Positions 8,689-16,637 of a DNA stretch of 62,677 nt are shown here, piece by piece (within the stretch, counting starts at the first letter, position 1; every line of letters starts with the position of its first letter). The notes below the pieces were generated by a model, which was not told the DNA's origin, made no database searches, and saw only the letters and a program-made list of their open reading frames with translations. The position numbers were made by a program, and so were the translations under genes. The DNA is from Streptomyces olivochromogenes (GTDB lineage Bacteria > Actinomycetota > Actinomycetes > Streptomycetales > Streptomycetaceae), in the NCBI RefSeq assembly GCF_021538895.1, contig NZ_JADDRL010000053.1:1-62677 (forward strand), written 5' to 3'.

Positions 8689-11010
8689 ATGAGACGGACC
8701 CGGCGTACGAGTCTGTGCCTGGCCGGGGTGATGACAGCGTCCGCGCTGCTCGCCGCCCCCGGCGTACGGGCGGCCGAGCCGACCGACGGTCACCTCACCG
8801 ACCTGGTCAACCCGTTCATCGGGACCCAGAACGAGGGCAACACCTTCCCCGGCGCGGCCGTGCCCTTCGGCATGGTGCAGCTCTCGCCGGACACCGGGCA
8901 CAGCACCGGCTACGACCACGCGCAGCACCGCATCCGGGGTTTTTCCCTGGTCCACCTCTCGGGCGTCGGCTGCCGGATCGGCGGCGACCTGCCGGTCCTG
9001 CCCACCACCGGGGACGTCACACAGACGGACTACGCCGCCTACGCGGCCGAGTTCAGCCACGACGACGAGCAGGCGAGCCCCGGCTACTACCGCGTGGGCC
9101 TCGCCTCCGGCATCCGCGCCGAACTGACCGCGACGCCGCGCACCGGCGTGCAGCGTTACACCTTCCCGGCCACCGAGAAGGCCAACGTCCTGCTCAACGC
9201 GGGCCAGTCGCTGCACAAGAAGGTGTCGAGCCAGGTCGAGATCCTCGACGACCGCACCGTACGCACCACCATCACCGGCCGCGGCTTCTGCCGGAACACC
9301 CTGCCGTACACCGTGCACACGATCACCCGTTTCGACCGGCCGTTCACCGCGTACGGCACCTGGAACGGCACCACCCTCACCCCCGGCTCGCGGACCGGCG
9401 GCGACGGCGCCTACGTCCGCTTCGACACCACCCGCGACCGCACCGTCACGGCGACCACCGCGCTGTCCTACGTCGACCGGCCGGGCGCGGCCGTCAACCT
9501 CCGTGCGGAGGGCGGCCGTTCGTTCGACGCCGTCCGCGAGGCGGCCCGCCGGGCCTGGGAGCGACGCCTGCGCACCGTCCGCGTGGCGGGCGGCGACGAG
9601 ACCCGTCGGCGCACCTTCTACTCGTCCCTGTACCGCTCGTTCCTGGCCCCCAACGTGGGCAGCGACGCGGACGGGCGCTACCGGGGCTGGGACCTGCGGG
9701 TCCACCGCGCGCTGGGCTTCACGTACTACCAGAACTGGTCCCTGTGGGACACCTACCGCACCCAGGCCCAGCTCCTCTCCCTGCTCGCTCCCCGCGAGGC
9801 CCGCGACATGGCGCTGTCCGTGGTGCGGATCGCCGAGGAGGGCGGCTGGCTGCCCAAGTGGGGCTACGCCACGGCCGAGACGAACATCATGACCGGCGAC
9901 CCGGTGACCCCGTTCCTGACCACCGCGTACCAACAGGGCCTGCTGCACGGGTTCGAGGAGCGGGCCTACCGAGTGCTGCGGCAGAACGCCGACGGCGTGC
10001 CGCCGGCCGGCCTCGCGATGGCCGGCCGGGAGGCCAACGCGGAGTACATCGCGGGCGGTTTCGCCCCGTACGTCAAGGGCCGCCCGCAGACGAAGCTCGG
10101 CGACTCGGACTACCACCAGGGCGGTTCGGTCACCCTGGAGTACGCGCTGTCGGACGCCATGCTGGCCCAGATGGCCCGCGGCCTCGGCCACCTCGACGAC
10201 GCCGCCCGGTACGCGGCCCGCGCACGGAACTACCGCAACGTCTTCGACCCGACGACCGGATTCTTCCGCGCCCGCGACGCGTCCGGCGCCTTCGCCGGAC
10301 CGGCCGACCCGGCCCGCAGCGTGGGCTTCCACGAGGGCACCGCCTGGCAGTACCAGTGGCTGGTGCCGCAGGACCTGCCCGGCCTGATCGGCCTGATCGG
10401 CGGCGCACGCGCGACGAACGACCGCCTCGACGCGTTCTTCGCCTACGACCGGCTGCTCGCCGACCCGGAGCGCACCGCCCGCGAGGTGTGGGTGCACGGC
10501 AACGCGTACGACTACTACAACGCGGACAAGTACAACCCGCAGAACGAGCCCGACCTCATCGCCCCGTACACCTACCTGTCGACCGGGCAGCCCTGGAAGA
10601 CCACGGACGTGGTGCACGCCGCGCTGACGCTCTTCACGGACACCCCGACGGGCATGACCGGGAACGATGACCTCGGCACCATGTCCGCCTGGAACGTGCT
10701 GTCGTCGATCGGTCTGTTCCCCGTCCAGCCCGGCTACGGCACCTGGGGCCTGTCCACGCCCGTCTTCGACCGCGTCGACCTCGCCCTGGACCGCCGGTAC
10801 TGGCCGAGCGGGGGCCTGACGGTGACTGCGCCCGGCACCTCGGACGCCGAGCGCTACGTCCAGTCGGTCCGCACGGACCAAGCGCCGTACGGGCGGACCT
10901 ATCTGACGACGCGTACGCTCCGCACCCTGCGCTCGCTCGCCTTCACGGTCGGGCCGCGCCCGTCCGAGTGGGGTACGTCACCGAAGGCGGCGCCACCGGT
11001 GCTGAAGTGA
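8689..11010 (+). CDS. Secreted GH92 alpha-mannosidase
   Basis: Glycoside hydrolase family 92 comprises calcium-dependent exo-acting alpha-mannosidases that trim high-mannose glycans, often alpha-1,2 bonds. The 773-residue product has a signal peptide (RRTRRTSLCLAGVMTASALL, cleaved near VRA-AE). The N-terminal domain contains NPFIGTQNEGNTFPGAAVPF and STGYDH. The (alpha/alpha)6 catalytic part contains WDTYRTQ, YATAETNIMTGDP and the family signature GNDDLGTMSAWNVLSSIG. ATG 8689 is chosen because GGAGGT lies 8 bp upstream; the open frame extends to 8551 without a good site. It is a single gene followed by a hairpin. Its activity fits trimming of N-glycans released by the GH85 enzyme encoded about 16 kb away. 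Confidence 0.93.
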   Translation: MRRTRRTSLCLAGVMTASALLAAPGVRAAEPTDGHLTDLVNPFIGTQNEGNTFPGAAVPFGMVQLSPDTGHSTGYDHAQHRIRGFSLVHLSGVGCRIGGDLPVLPTTGDVTQTDYAAYAAEFSHDDEQASPGYYRVGLASGIRAELTATPRTGVQRYTFPATEKANVLLNAGQSLHKKVSSQVEILDDRTVRTTITGRGFCRNTLPYTVHTITRFDRPFTAYGTWNGTTLTPGSRTGGDGAYVRFDTTRDRTVTATTALSYVDRPGAAVNLRAEGGRSFDAVREAARRAWERRLRTVRVAGGDETRRRTFYSSLYRSFLAPNVGSDADGRYRGWDLRVHRALGFTYYQNWSLWDTYRTQAQLLSLLAPREARDMALSVVRIAEEGGWLPKWGYATAETNIMTGDPVTPFLTTAYQQGLLHGFEERAYRVLRQNADGVPPAGLAMAGREANAEYIAGGFAPYVKGRPQTKLGDSDYHQGGSVTLEYALSDAMLAQMARGLGHLDDAARYAARARNYRNVFDPTTGFFRARDASGAFAGPADPARSVGFHEGTAWQYQWLVPQDLPGLIGLIGGARATNDRLDAFFAYDRLLADPERTAREVWVHGNAYDYYNADKYNPQNEPDLIAPYTYLSTGQPWKTTDVVHAALTLFTDTPTGMTGNDDLGTMSAWNVLSSIGLFPVQPGYGTWGLSTPVFDRVDLALDRRYWPSGGLTVTAPGTSDAERYVQSVRTDQAPYGRTYLTTRTLRTLRSLAFTVGPRPSEWGTSPKAAPPVLK

Positions 11011-11029
11011 CCCCACGTGCCTCATACGT

Positions 11030-11053
11030 CCCACCCTTCTCCCGAAGGGTGGG
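11030..11053 (+). terminator. Hairpin downstream of the GH92 gene
   Basis: A perfect 9-bp inverted repeat, CCCACCCTT and AAGGGTGGG with a 6-base loop, lies 19 bp after the stop codon. It is followed by an A/T-richer stretch. This is a good candidate transcription terminator. Confidence 0.65.
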
Positions 11054-11141
11054 GACTTAATCTGCTGTTAACTGTGCGTAGCTTGATCGTACTTGACCGT
11101 AATCGCTTCGCAGAGGTTGACTGCTGACCCACCCACCGTCG

Positions 11142-12500
11142 ATGCGAGGCAAGCCCTTGACTTCCGACCTGCTCGCTCCCCTCGACCTGGCGTTCTGGAA
11201 CATCGAGTCCGAGGGGCACCCGATGCACCTCGGCGCGCTCGGCGTGTTCTCCGCGCACTCGCCCACCGCCGGCGCCCACGCCGCCGACCTGCTCGCCGCC
11301 CGGGCAGCCGCCGTGCCCGGCCTGCGGATGCGCATCCGCGACGTGTGGCAGCCGATCGGCTCCCCGCTGGCGCTCCCGCTCGCCTTCGGCGGCGCGACCC
11401 GCGAGGCCGATCCGGACTTCGACCCGATGAACCACGTACGGCTGCACGCCCCGACCGCCGACTTCCACGCCGTCGCGGGCGGGCTCATGGAACGCCCCCT
11501 CGGGCGCGGCCGGCCGCCCTGGGAGGCGCACGTGCTGCCCGGCGAGGACGGCGTGTCCTTCGCCGTGCTCTTCAAGTTCCACCACGCGCTCGCCGACGGC
11601 CTGCGCGCGCTCAAGCTCGCCGCCGGCGTCCTGGACCCGATCGACCTGCCCCGGCGCGCCCCCCGCGCCGTCGAGCCCCCGCGCGGTCCGCTGCCCGACG
11701 TGCGCAAGCTGCCCGGCCTGCTGCGGGGCGCCCTGTCCGACGCGGGCCGGGCCCTGGACATCGGCGCCTCCGTCGCCCTGTCCACCCTGGGCGTACGGTC
11801 CTCCGCGGCGCTGACCTCCGAGCCCACCGGCACCCGGAGCACCGCCGGGGTCGTCCTCGACCTCGACGAGGTGCACCGCGTCCGCAAGGCCGTGGGCGGC
11901 ACCGTCAACGACGTCCTGATCGCCGTCGTCGCCGGTGCCCTGCGCCGCTGGCTCGACGAGCGCGGCGACGGCAGCGAGGGCGTGACGCCCCGCGCCCTGA
12001 TCCCCGTCTCCAAACGCCGCCCGCGCAGCGCCCACCCGCAGGGCAACCGGCTCTCCGGCTACCTGATACGGCTTCCCGTCGGCGACCCCGACCCGCTCGG
12101 GCGCCTCGGTACGGTCCGCACGGCGATGGACCGCAACAAGGACGCCGGGCCCAACCGGGGCGCCGGTGCCGTCGCCCTGCTCGCCGACCACGTGCCCGCG
12201 CTCGGCCACCGGCTCGGCGGACCGCTGATGAGCCAGGCCGCCCGGCTCTGGTTCGACATCCTGGTCACCAGCGTGCCCCTGCCCGGCCTCGGCCTGAAGC
12301 TGGGCGGCCACCCGCTCACCGAGGTGTATCCGTTCGCGCCGCTCGCCCGCGGCCAGTCCCTGGCGGTGGCGATCTCGACGTACCGCGGCCGGGTGCACTA
12401 CGGCCTCGTCGCCGACGCACGGGCCGTGCCGGACCTCGACGTGCTGGCGCGGGCCGTGACCGCCGAGCTGGAGACGCTGATCGCGGCCTGCGAGTCCTGA
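11142..12500 (+). CDS. Wax ester synthase / diacylglycerol O-acyltransferase (WS/DGAT family)
   Basis: The 452-residue product contains the WS/DGAT catalytic motif HHxxxDG as HHALADG (residues 147-153). It also has LDLAFWNIE near the N-terminus, the segment PLGRGRPPWEAHVL, and NDVLIAVVAGALRRWL in the C-terminal half. These enzymes transfer acyl groups from acyl-CoA to diacylglycerol or fatty alcohols and make the triacylglycerol reserves of Streptomyces. They are usually membrane- or lipid-droplet-associated. The start is uncertain: ATG 11142 lacks a clear ribosome site, and TTG 11157 has GCGAGG upstream. A hairpin follows the gene. Confidence 0.88.
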   Translation: MRGKPLTSDLLAPLDLAFWNIESEGHPMHLGALGVFSAHSPTAGAHAADLLAARAAAVPGLRMRIRDVWQPIGSPLALPLAFGGATREADPDFDPMNHVRLHAPTADFHAVAGGLMERPLGRGRPPWEAHVLPGEDGVSFAVLFKFHHALADGLRALKLAAGVLDPIDLPRRAPRAVEPPRGPLPDVRKLPGLLRGALSDAGRALDIGASVALSTLGVRSSAALTSEPTGTRSTAGVVLDLDEVHRVRKAVGGTVNDVLIAVVAGALRRWLDERGDGSEGVTPRALIPVSKRRPRSAHPQGNRLSGYLIRLPVGDPDPLGRLGTVRTAMDRNKDAGPNRGAGAVALLADHVPALGHRLGGPLMSQAARLWFDILVTSVPLPGLGLKLGGHPLTEVYPFAPLARGQSLAVAISTYRGRVHYGLVADARAVPDLDVLARAVTAELETLIAACES

Positions 12501-12550
12501 TCGCGTGTTCCCCGGCTCGCCGTCCCCCGGCTCGTCCGCCCCCGGAGCGC

Positions 12551-12579
12551 ACCCGCCGGCGTCCAGTGCGCGGGCGGGT
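12551..12579 (+). terminator. Hairpin between the WS/DGAT and SDR-like genes
   Basis: The inverted repeat ACCCGCC / GGCGGGT encloses a 15-base segment that can pair further (GGCG with CGC). It is followed by TT. It lies 51 bp after the WS/DGAT stop, so the next gene probably has its own promoter. Confidence 0.5.
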
Positions 12580-12670
12580 TTGGCGGCACGGCCGGACGCT
12601 CCGTAAAATTCCCCGTTCGAAAGCGGACGCGAGTCGGAGCGCCGCGGGTGACCAGGGAAACGGCAGCGCG

Positions 12671-14164
12671 ATGACGGTGACACAGGACGGCCCGATGGCC
12701 GAGGACGAGGCGGTCTACGGCCCCGGCATCGATCCGGAGCGCCTGGCCGTCTGCCTCGGCGTGCTCGAAGAGCTCGAGAAGCTGGAGGTCGACCACCCCG
12801 ACGCCATCGCGGTGCGCCGGGCCACGGCCGGGATCTACCGCACGGTCAAGCAGCGCCGCCGCCAGGAGCGCCGGGCCGCCAAGACCGCCCACGACAAGGC
12901 GGTCACGGAGGCCACGGCGACCGGCTCCGCCCAGCGCATCGACGACGAGACCGAGGGCATCCTGCCGTCGTCGATCACCGAGGCGGGCCGGATCGCGGGG
13001 ATACTCCAGCGCCCTCGCTCCTGCTACACCTGCAAGGCCCGCTACATCGAGGTCGACTACTTCTACCACCAGCTCTGTCCGGACTGCGCCCGGATGAACC
13101 GGGCCAAGCGCGACGCCCGGGCCGACCTGAGCGGCAAGCGCGCCCTGCTCACCGGCGGCCGCGCCAAGATCGGCATGTACATCGCCCTGCGCCTGCTGCG
13201 CGACGGCGCGCACACGACCATCACCACCCGCTTCCCCAAGGACGCCATCCGCCGGTTCAAGGCGATGGAGGACTCGGCGGACTGGATGCACCGGCTGGAG
13301 GTCGTCGGTATCGACCTGCGCGACCCGGCGCAGGCCGTGGCCCTGGCCGAGCAGGTGGCCGAGGCGGGCCCGCTGGACATCCTCATCAACAACGCGACGC
13401 AGACCGTGCGCCGGCTGCCCTCCGCGTACGCGGCCCTGGTCGAGGGCGAGAGTGCCCCGCTGCCCGCCGGGGAGCTCCCCGCCCACCACGTCATCGGCGC
13501 CTTCGGCTCCGGCGCCGTGGACGGCATCGCCGCGCTGCCCCTCGGCACCAGCGGCCTGGACGCGCAGAAGGTGGCCGACCTCGCCCTCGTCGCGGGCAAC
13601 GCCAGCGTCGCCCGGCACCTCGACGGCACCGCCATCGACGCGGGCGGCCTCGTCCCCGACGTCGTCGACACCAACACCTGGGTGCAGAGCATCGAGCAGA
13701 TCTCCCCGGTGGAGCTCCTCGAAACGCAGCTGTGCAACTACACGGCTCCGTTCATCCTCATCAGCAAGCTGCGCCCGGCCATGGCCGAGGCCGCGAGGAA
13801 GGCGGCCCGCGGACGCTCGTACGTCGTCAACGTCTCGGCGATGGAAGGCGTCTTCGCACGCGGCTACAAGGGCGCCGGCCACCCGAACACCAATGCCGCC
13901 AAGGCCGCGATGAACATGGTGACGCGGACCAGCGCCCAGGAGATGTTCGAGACCGACGGCATCCTCATGACCTCGGTCGACACCGGCTGGATCACCGACG
14001 AGCGCCCCCACTACGACAAGCTGCGCCTCGCCGAGGCCGGCTTCCACGCCCCGCTCGACCTCGTGGACGGCGCGGCCCGCGTCTACGACCCCGTGGTGCG
14101 CGGCGAGGCGGGCGAGGACGTGTACGGCGTCTTCCTGAAGGACTACGAGCCGGGCCGGTGGTGA
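12671..14164 (+). CDS. Atypical short-chain dehydrogenase-like protein with N-terminal zinc ribbon
   Basis: The 497 residues are about twice the usual SDR length. Residues 1-110 are helical and charged (LEELEKLEVDHPD, KQRRRQERRAAK). A probable zinc ribbon follows, with C118-x2-C121 and C136-x2-C139. A Rossmann fold begins with TGGRAKIG (161-168), has NNATQT (240-245) and ends with NVSAMEG (387-393). Where SDRs have catalytic Tyr-x3-Lys, this protein has TNAAK, so the lysine (411) remains but Thr407 replaces the tyrosine. A segment of roughly 100 extra residues separates the NNA motif from the serine. NAD(P) binding is likely, but ordinary SDR catalysis is doubtful. ATG 12671 has only a weak ribosome site. 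The substrate is unknown. Confidence 0.7.
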   Translation: MTVTQDGPMAEDEAVYGPGIDPERLAVCLGVLEELEKLEVDHPDAIAVRRATAGIYRTVKQRRRQERRAAKTAHDKAVTEATATGSAQRIDDETEGILPSSITEAGRIAGILQRPRSCYTCKARYIEVDYFYHQLCPDCARMNRAKRDARADLSGKRALLTGGRAKIGMYIALRLLRDGAHTTITTRFPKDAIRRFKAMEDSADWMHRLEVVGIDLRDPAQAVALAEQVAEAGPLDILINNATQTVRRLPSAYAALVEGESAPLPAGELPAHHVIGAFGSGAVDGIAALPLGTSGLDAQKVADLALVAGNASVARHLDGTAIDAGGLVPDVVDTNTWVQSIEQISPVELLETQLCNYTAPFILISKLRPAMAEAARKAARGRSYVVNVSAMEGVFARGYKGAGHPNTNAAKAAMNMVTRTSAQEMFETDGILMTSVDTGWITDERPHYDKLRLAEAGFHAPLDLVDGAARVYDPVVRGEAGEDVYGVFLKDYEPGRW

Positions 14165-14186
14165 CCCGCGACGCGTGACCCGCGAT

Positions 14187-14219
14187 CCCCGCGCGGAGCG
14201 TTCACCGGCCCGCGCGGGG
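14187..14219. terminator. Hairpin at the meeting point of two converging SDR genes
   Basis: The inverted repeat CCCCGCGCGG / CCGCGCGGGG is separated by 13 bases. It lies just after the stop of the plus-strand SDR-like gene and overlaps the 3' end of the minus-strand SDR gene. It could terminate transcription in both directions. Confidence 0.45.
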
Positions 14220-15023
14220 GCCCGGATCATCGGGCAGCCCGCGAAGTCTTTCGTGCACCGCGTACGGTCCCGCGCCGGACGCGGCCCGCACGCGGGTCCC
14301 GCCGTCCACCAGCAGATCGGCGCCCGTGATCCAGTCCGCCGCGTCCGAAACCAGCCACAGTACGGCCCGCGCGACGTCCTCGGGCTCCCCGATCCGCCCC
14401 AGCGGCAGCCCGGCGGCCACCTCGTCCTCGCCACGCTCCCACACGAACCGCGCCAGCTCGGTGCGGACGAGCCCGGGGGAGACGGAATTGACCCGCACCC
14501 GGGGCGCGAGCTCGCCCGCGAGCTGCCGGGTGAGATGGAGCAGCGCGGCCTTGCTGGTCCCATAGGCCCCGACCCGCGGCCCGACGTGCTCGGCACCCTC
14601 GGTGCAGATGTTGACCACGGCCCCGCCGTGCTCGCGCATCCACCCCCGCCAGGCGCACCGCACCAGGTTGAGCGGCGCCTCCACATTGACGGCGAACGCC
14701 GCGCGCCAGGCCGCCGGATCCACGTCCATCAGCGGTCCGTACGGCTGGTTCGTCGCCGCGTTGTTGATCACGACGTCGATGCGCCCGAACTCGTGCAGGA
14801 CCAGGTCGGTCACCCGCCGTGCATGATCGGCTTCGGCCACGCTGCCGGCCAGGCCGATCCCACCCAGCTCGGCGGCCGCGCGCCGCACGTCGTCCGCGTC
14901 GCGTCCGGTCACGCACACCCGTGCCCCGGCCGCCGCGAGCGCCCCGGCGACGGCACGCCCGATCCCGCGGGTGCCCCCGGTGACGACGGCCGCCCTGCCC
15001 TCGATCCCGTACGACGACGTCAT
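14202..15023 (-). CDS. Classical SDR-family oxidoreductase
   Basis: The 273-residue product has the full classical SDR signature: TGGTRGIG (cofactor binding, near residue 16), NNAATNQPYGP in the NNAG position, and catalytic YGTSK. The substrate-loop segment VNSVSPGLVRTE and the terminal DLLVDGGTRV are also typical of 3-oxoacyl-ACP reductase-like or glucose dehydrogenase-like members. NADPH preference is suggested by CVTGRDAD after strand 2. The substrate is unknown. The minus-strand HD gene lies 25 bp upstream and is transcribed in the same direction, so the two may form an operon. Confidence 0.85.
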   Translation of the reverse strand: MTSSYGIEGRAAVVTGGTRGIGRAVAGALAAAGARVCVTGRDADDVRRAAAELGGIGLAGSVAEADHARRVTDLVLHEFGRIDVVINNAATNQPYGPLMDVDPAAWRAAFAVNVEAPLNLVRCAWRGWMREHGGAVVNICTEGAEHVGPRVGAYGTSKAALLHLTRQLAGELAPRVRVNSVSPGLVRTELARFVWERGEDEVAAGLPLGRIGEPEDVARAVLWLVSDAADWITGADLLVDGGTRVRAASGAGPYAVHERLRGLPDDPGPRAGR

Positions 15024-15048
15024 CGCCGTACCGTCTCATGACGGACCG

Positions 15049-15453
15049 TCAGTCAACAGCCCCCAGCGGCGAGTTGCGGGCCGCCACCAGTTCCAGCACT
15101 GTGCGCCAGTCCTCCAGGATCCCGGCGTCGAAACCGACGGACCGGCCCTCCTCGTCCGCCTGGCGCAGCCGGACCAGGTCGTCGTCGGCGCGGCCGACCG
15201 GCCCGCGCTGGTGGCGTACGAGGCGGGAGACCCGCTCGCCGAGCAGGGGGCGCACCGCCTCGGCGGCGCGGACCACCTGGCCTGTCTCGTCCCCGGGGCG
15301 CAGCATCCGGCCGATGTCGTGCACCAGCCCGGCCACCTGGAGCTCCTTGTCGGCGGGACGGCTGCGGCGCAGCAGGGCGGCGGTGCGGAGTGCGTGTTGG
15401 TGCGGGCAGGCGTACAACAGATCCATCAGCTCATCGACGCTGCGCAGCTCCAT
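15049..15453 (-). CDS. Small HD-domain phosphohydrolase-like protein
   Basis: The 134-residue product carries HD-domain elements: a first His in HQHALRTAALL (about residues 19-29), the HD pair in LVHDIG (about 43-48), and a later His in LVRHQRG. The HD superfamily hydrolyses phosphate esters such as nucleotides. Metal-bound HD proteins of this size, similar to phosphonate-related PhnZ/inositol-oxygenase-like members, can also be oxygenases. GGGAGGA lies 8 bp before the ATG. It precedes the SDR gene on the same strand. The reaction cannot be assigned. Confidence 0.65.
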   Translation of the reverse strand: MELRSVDELMDLLYACPHQHALRTAALLRRSRPADKELQVAGLVHDIGRMLRPGDETGQVVRAAEAVRPLLGERVSRLVRHQRGPVGRADDDLVRLRQADEEGRSVGFDAGILEDWRTVLELVAARNSPLGAVD

Positions 15454-15538
15454 GCGTCAGTCCTCCCGCGAGACGGACGTTGCCGAAAGTCAGCAGATCA
15501 TGGCGAGCTTTCGACTCGGCCAACGGCACTTGAACTGA

Positions 15539-15901
15539 GCAACGTGGCCGTCACTGTAAGCCAACTGGGTGATTCCAAACCACCCATCATGTAACAAACA
15601 GTCGCAAAATGGTGCTGATGGAGCACGGCCCGGGGCCGGATAGTTACGTCTTGTTTGCATTCCCTATCGAGCGGACCCCCGCTCATTTGGTTAATCTGGG
15701 AGGCGACGGACAGCAGCACGGGGTTCCACCCACACCCACGGTCCGTCCCGGGACAAGCCGGATCATCACGGCCTGCTCTCACGAGTGACCGGCGCCACCG
15801 CGTCCGAACTGGCCTTCCATCCAGACCCGAGCGGGCGTGCGGCGCCGAAACGCAGACCGGCCGGTATGCCCGAGGGTTACCCGACACATAAGGAGTGCGC
15901 G
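15539..15901 (+). promoter_or_regulatory. Long AT-richer upstream region of the 57-residue protein gene
   Basis: About 360 bp without a supportable gene separate the divergent HD gene from the small gene at 15902. The stretch 15539-15720 is noticeably AT-richer than the surroundings and probably holds promoters. An inverted repeat GACGGAC (15705-15711) / GTCCGTC (15741-15747) could form a hairpin in a leader transcript. AAGGAG at 15890-15895 is the ribosome site of the small gene. Confidence 0.4.
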
Positions 15902-16075
15902 GTGACACCGGAGAAGACGAATCGCGATCAGCGCCCCAAGGAACGCACGGAGCGCGCGGGCCGCCGGCCCGGAGAACTCGGCAGCCTGGACGTGTGGGCC
16001 CGGTCCGCCCCGATCCGCCTCGCGGGCTACGAGGACGACCTCGCCGAACCCCACATCCTGCCGAGCGTGGACTGA
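15902..16075 (+). CDS. 57-residue protein of unknown function, candidate precursor peptide
   Basis: GTG 15902 has a near-ideal AAGGAG site 6 bp upstream, and the frame ends at a TGA 57 codons later. The product has a charged, Arg/Lys/Glu-rich first half (EKTNRDQRPKERTERAGRR) and a distinct second half: GELGSLDVWARSAPIRLAGY, then EDDLAEPHILPSVD. It has no Cys, no signal peptide and no membrane segment. I do not recognise a family. The leader-plus-tail organisation is like that of a ribosomally made peptide precursor, but no modifying enzyme lies next to it; the nearest gene is a GNAT. It could equally be a small regulatory or binding protein. Confidence 0.7.
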   Translation: MTPEKTNRDQRPKERTERAGRRPGELGSLDVWARSAPIRLAGYEDDLAEPHILPSVD

Positions 16076-16130
16076 CCCCCGGGTCGGTCCGTCGCGATCG
16101 CCGTCGCATGGGCGTGCGAGACTCACGCCC

Positions 16131-16637
16131 ATGCCGATCAGAGACGCCGTTGCCGAGGACTGGCCGCGGATCTGGCCGTTCTGGCACCGGATCGTCGCCG
16201 CCGCCGAGACGTACGCCTGGGACCCCGACACCTCCGAGGAGGCCGCCCGCGCCCTGTGGATGAGCCCGGCCAAGAGGGTCTACGTCGCCGAGGACGACAC
16301 CGGCGCCGTGGTCGGCTCGGCCTACCTCGCCCCGAACTACGGCGGACCCGCCGCGGGCGTGGCGAACGCGGGCTTCATGGTCGACCCCGACCGCACCGGC
16401 CAGGGCATCGGCCGGGCCCTGGCCGAGCACGTCCTCAGCGAGGCGAGCACCCACGGCTACCACGCGATGGTCTTCAACGCCGTGGTGGAGACGAACCCCG
16501 CGGTCGTCCTGTGGAAGTCCCTGGGTTTCACCGTCCTTGCCACGGTTCCCGACGCGTACGACCATCCCCGCCACGGCAGGGTGGGGCTGCACATCATGTA
16601 CAAGGCGCTCGACCGGCCGGAGGGCGCAGACGCGTGA
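16131..16637 (+). CDS. GNAT-family N-acetyltransferase
   Basis: The 168-residue product matches the GNAT fold. The acetyl-CoA pyrophosphate-binding motif is the segment DRTGQGIGRALAEHV (about residues 85-99). It is preceded by GVANAGFMVDP (strand 4) and followed by FNAVVETNPAVVLWKSLGF. These proteins acetylate amines of small molecules (phosphinothricin-type subfamily by appearance) or proteins. The stop codon overlaps the GTG of the next gene by 4 bp, which implies translational coupling with the GyrB-like protein. Confidence 0.88.
   Translation: MPIRDAVAEDWPRIWPFWHRIVAAAETYAWDPDTSEEAARALWMSPAKRVYVAEDDTGAVVGSAYLAPNYGGPAAGVANAGFMVDPDRTGQGIGRALAEHVLSEASTHGYHAMVFNAVVETNPAVVLWKSLGFTVLATVPDAYDHPRHGRVGLHIMYKALDRPEGADA

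Noticed and set aside
7722..8690. 322-codon minus-strand frame and 249-codon plus-strand frame in the gap after glgC
   Set aside because: Both are Arg/Pro/Ala-rich, lack a ribosome site and any motif, and one overlaps glgC.
11093..14164. 1023-codon frame that would fuse the acyltransferase region to the SDR-like protein
   Set aside because: Residues before the ATG at 12671 are the acyltransferase gene read out of frame, and a hairpin separates the two genes.
15902..16075. Assignment of the 57-residue protein to a named peptide natural-product class
   Set aside because: It has no Cys, no recognised leader motif and no modifying enzyme nearby, so only a general candidate call is made.
15498..16592. 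364-codon minus-strand frame opposite the small gene and GNAT gene
   Set aside because: It lacks motifs and lies opposite two better-supported genes and an AT-richer promoter region.
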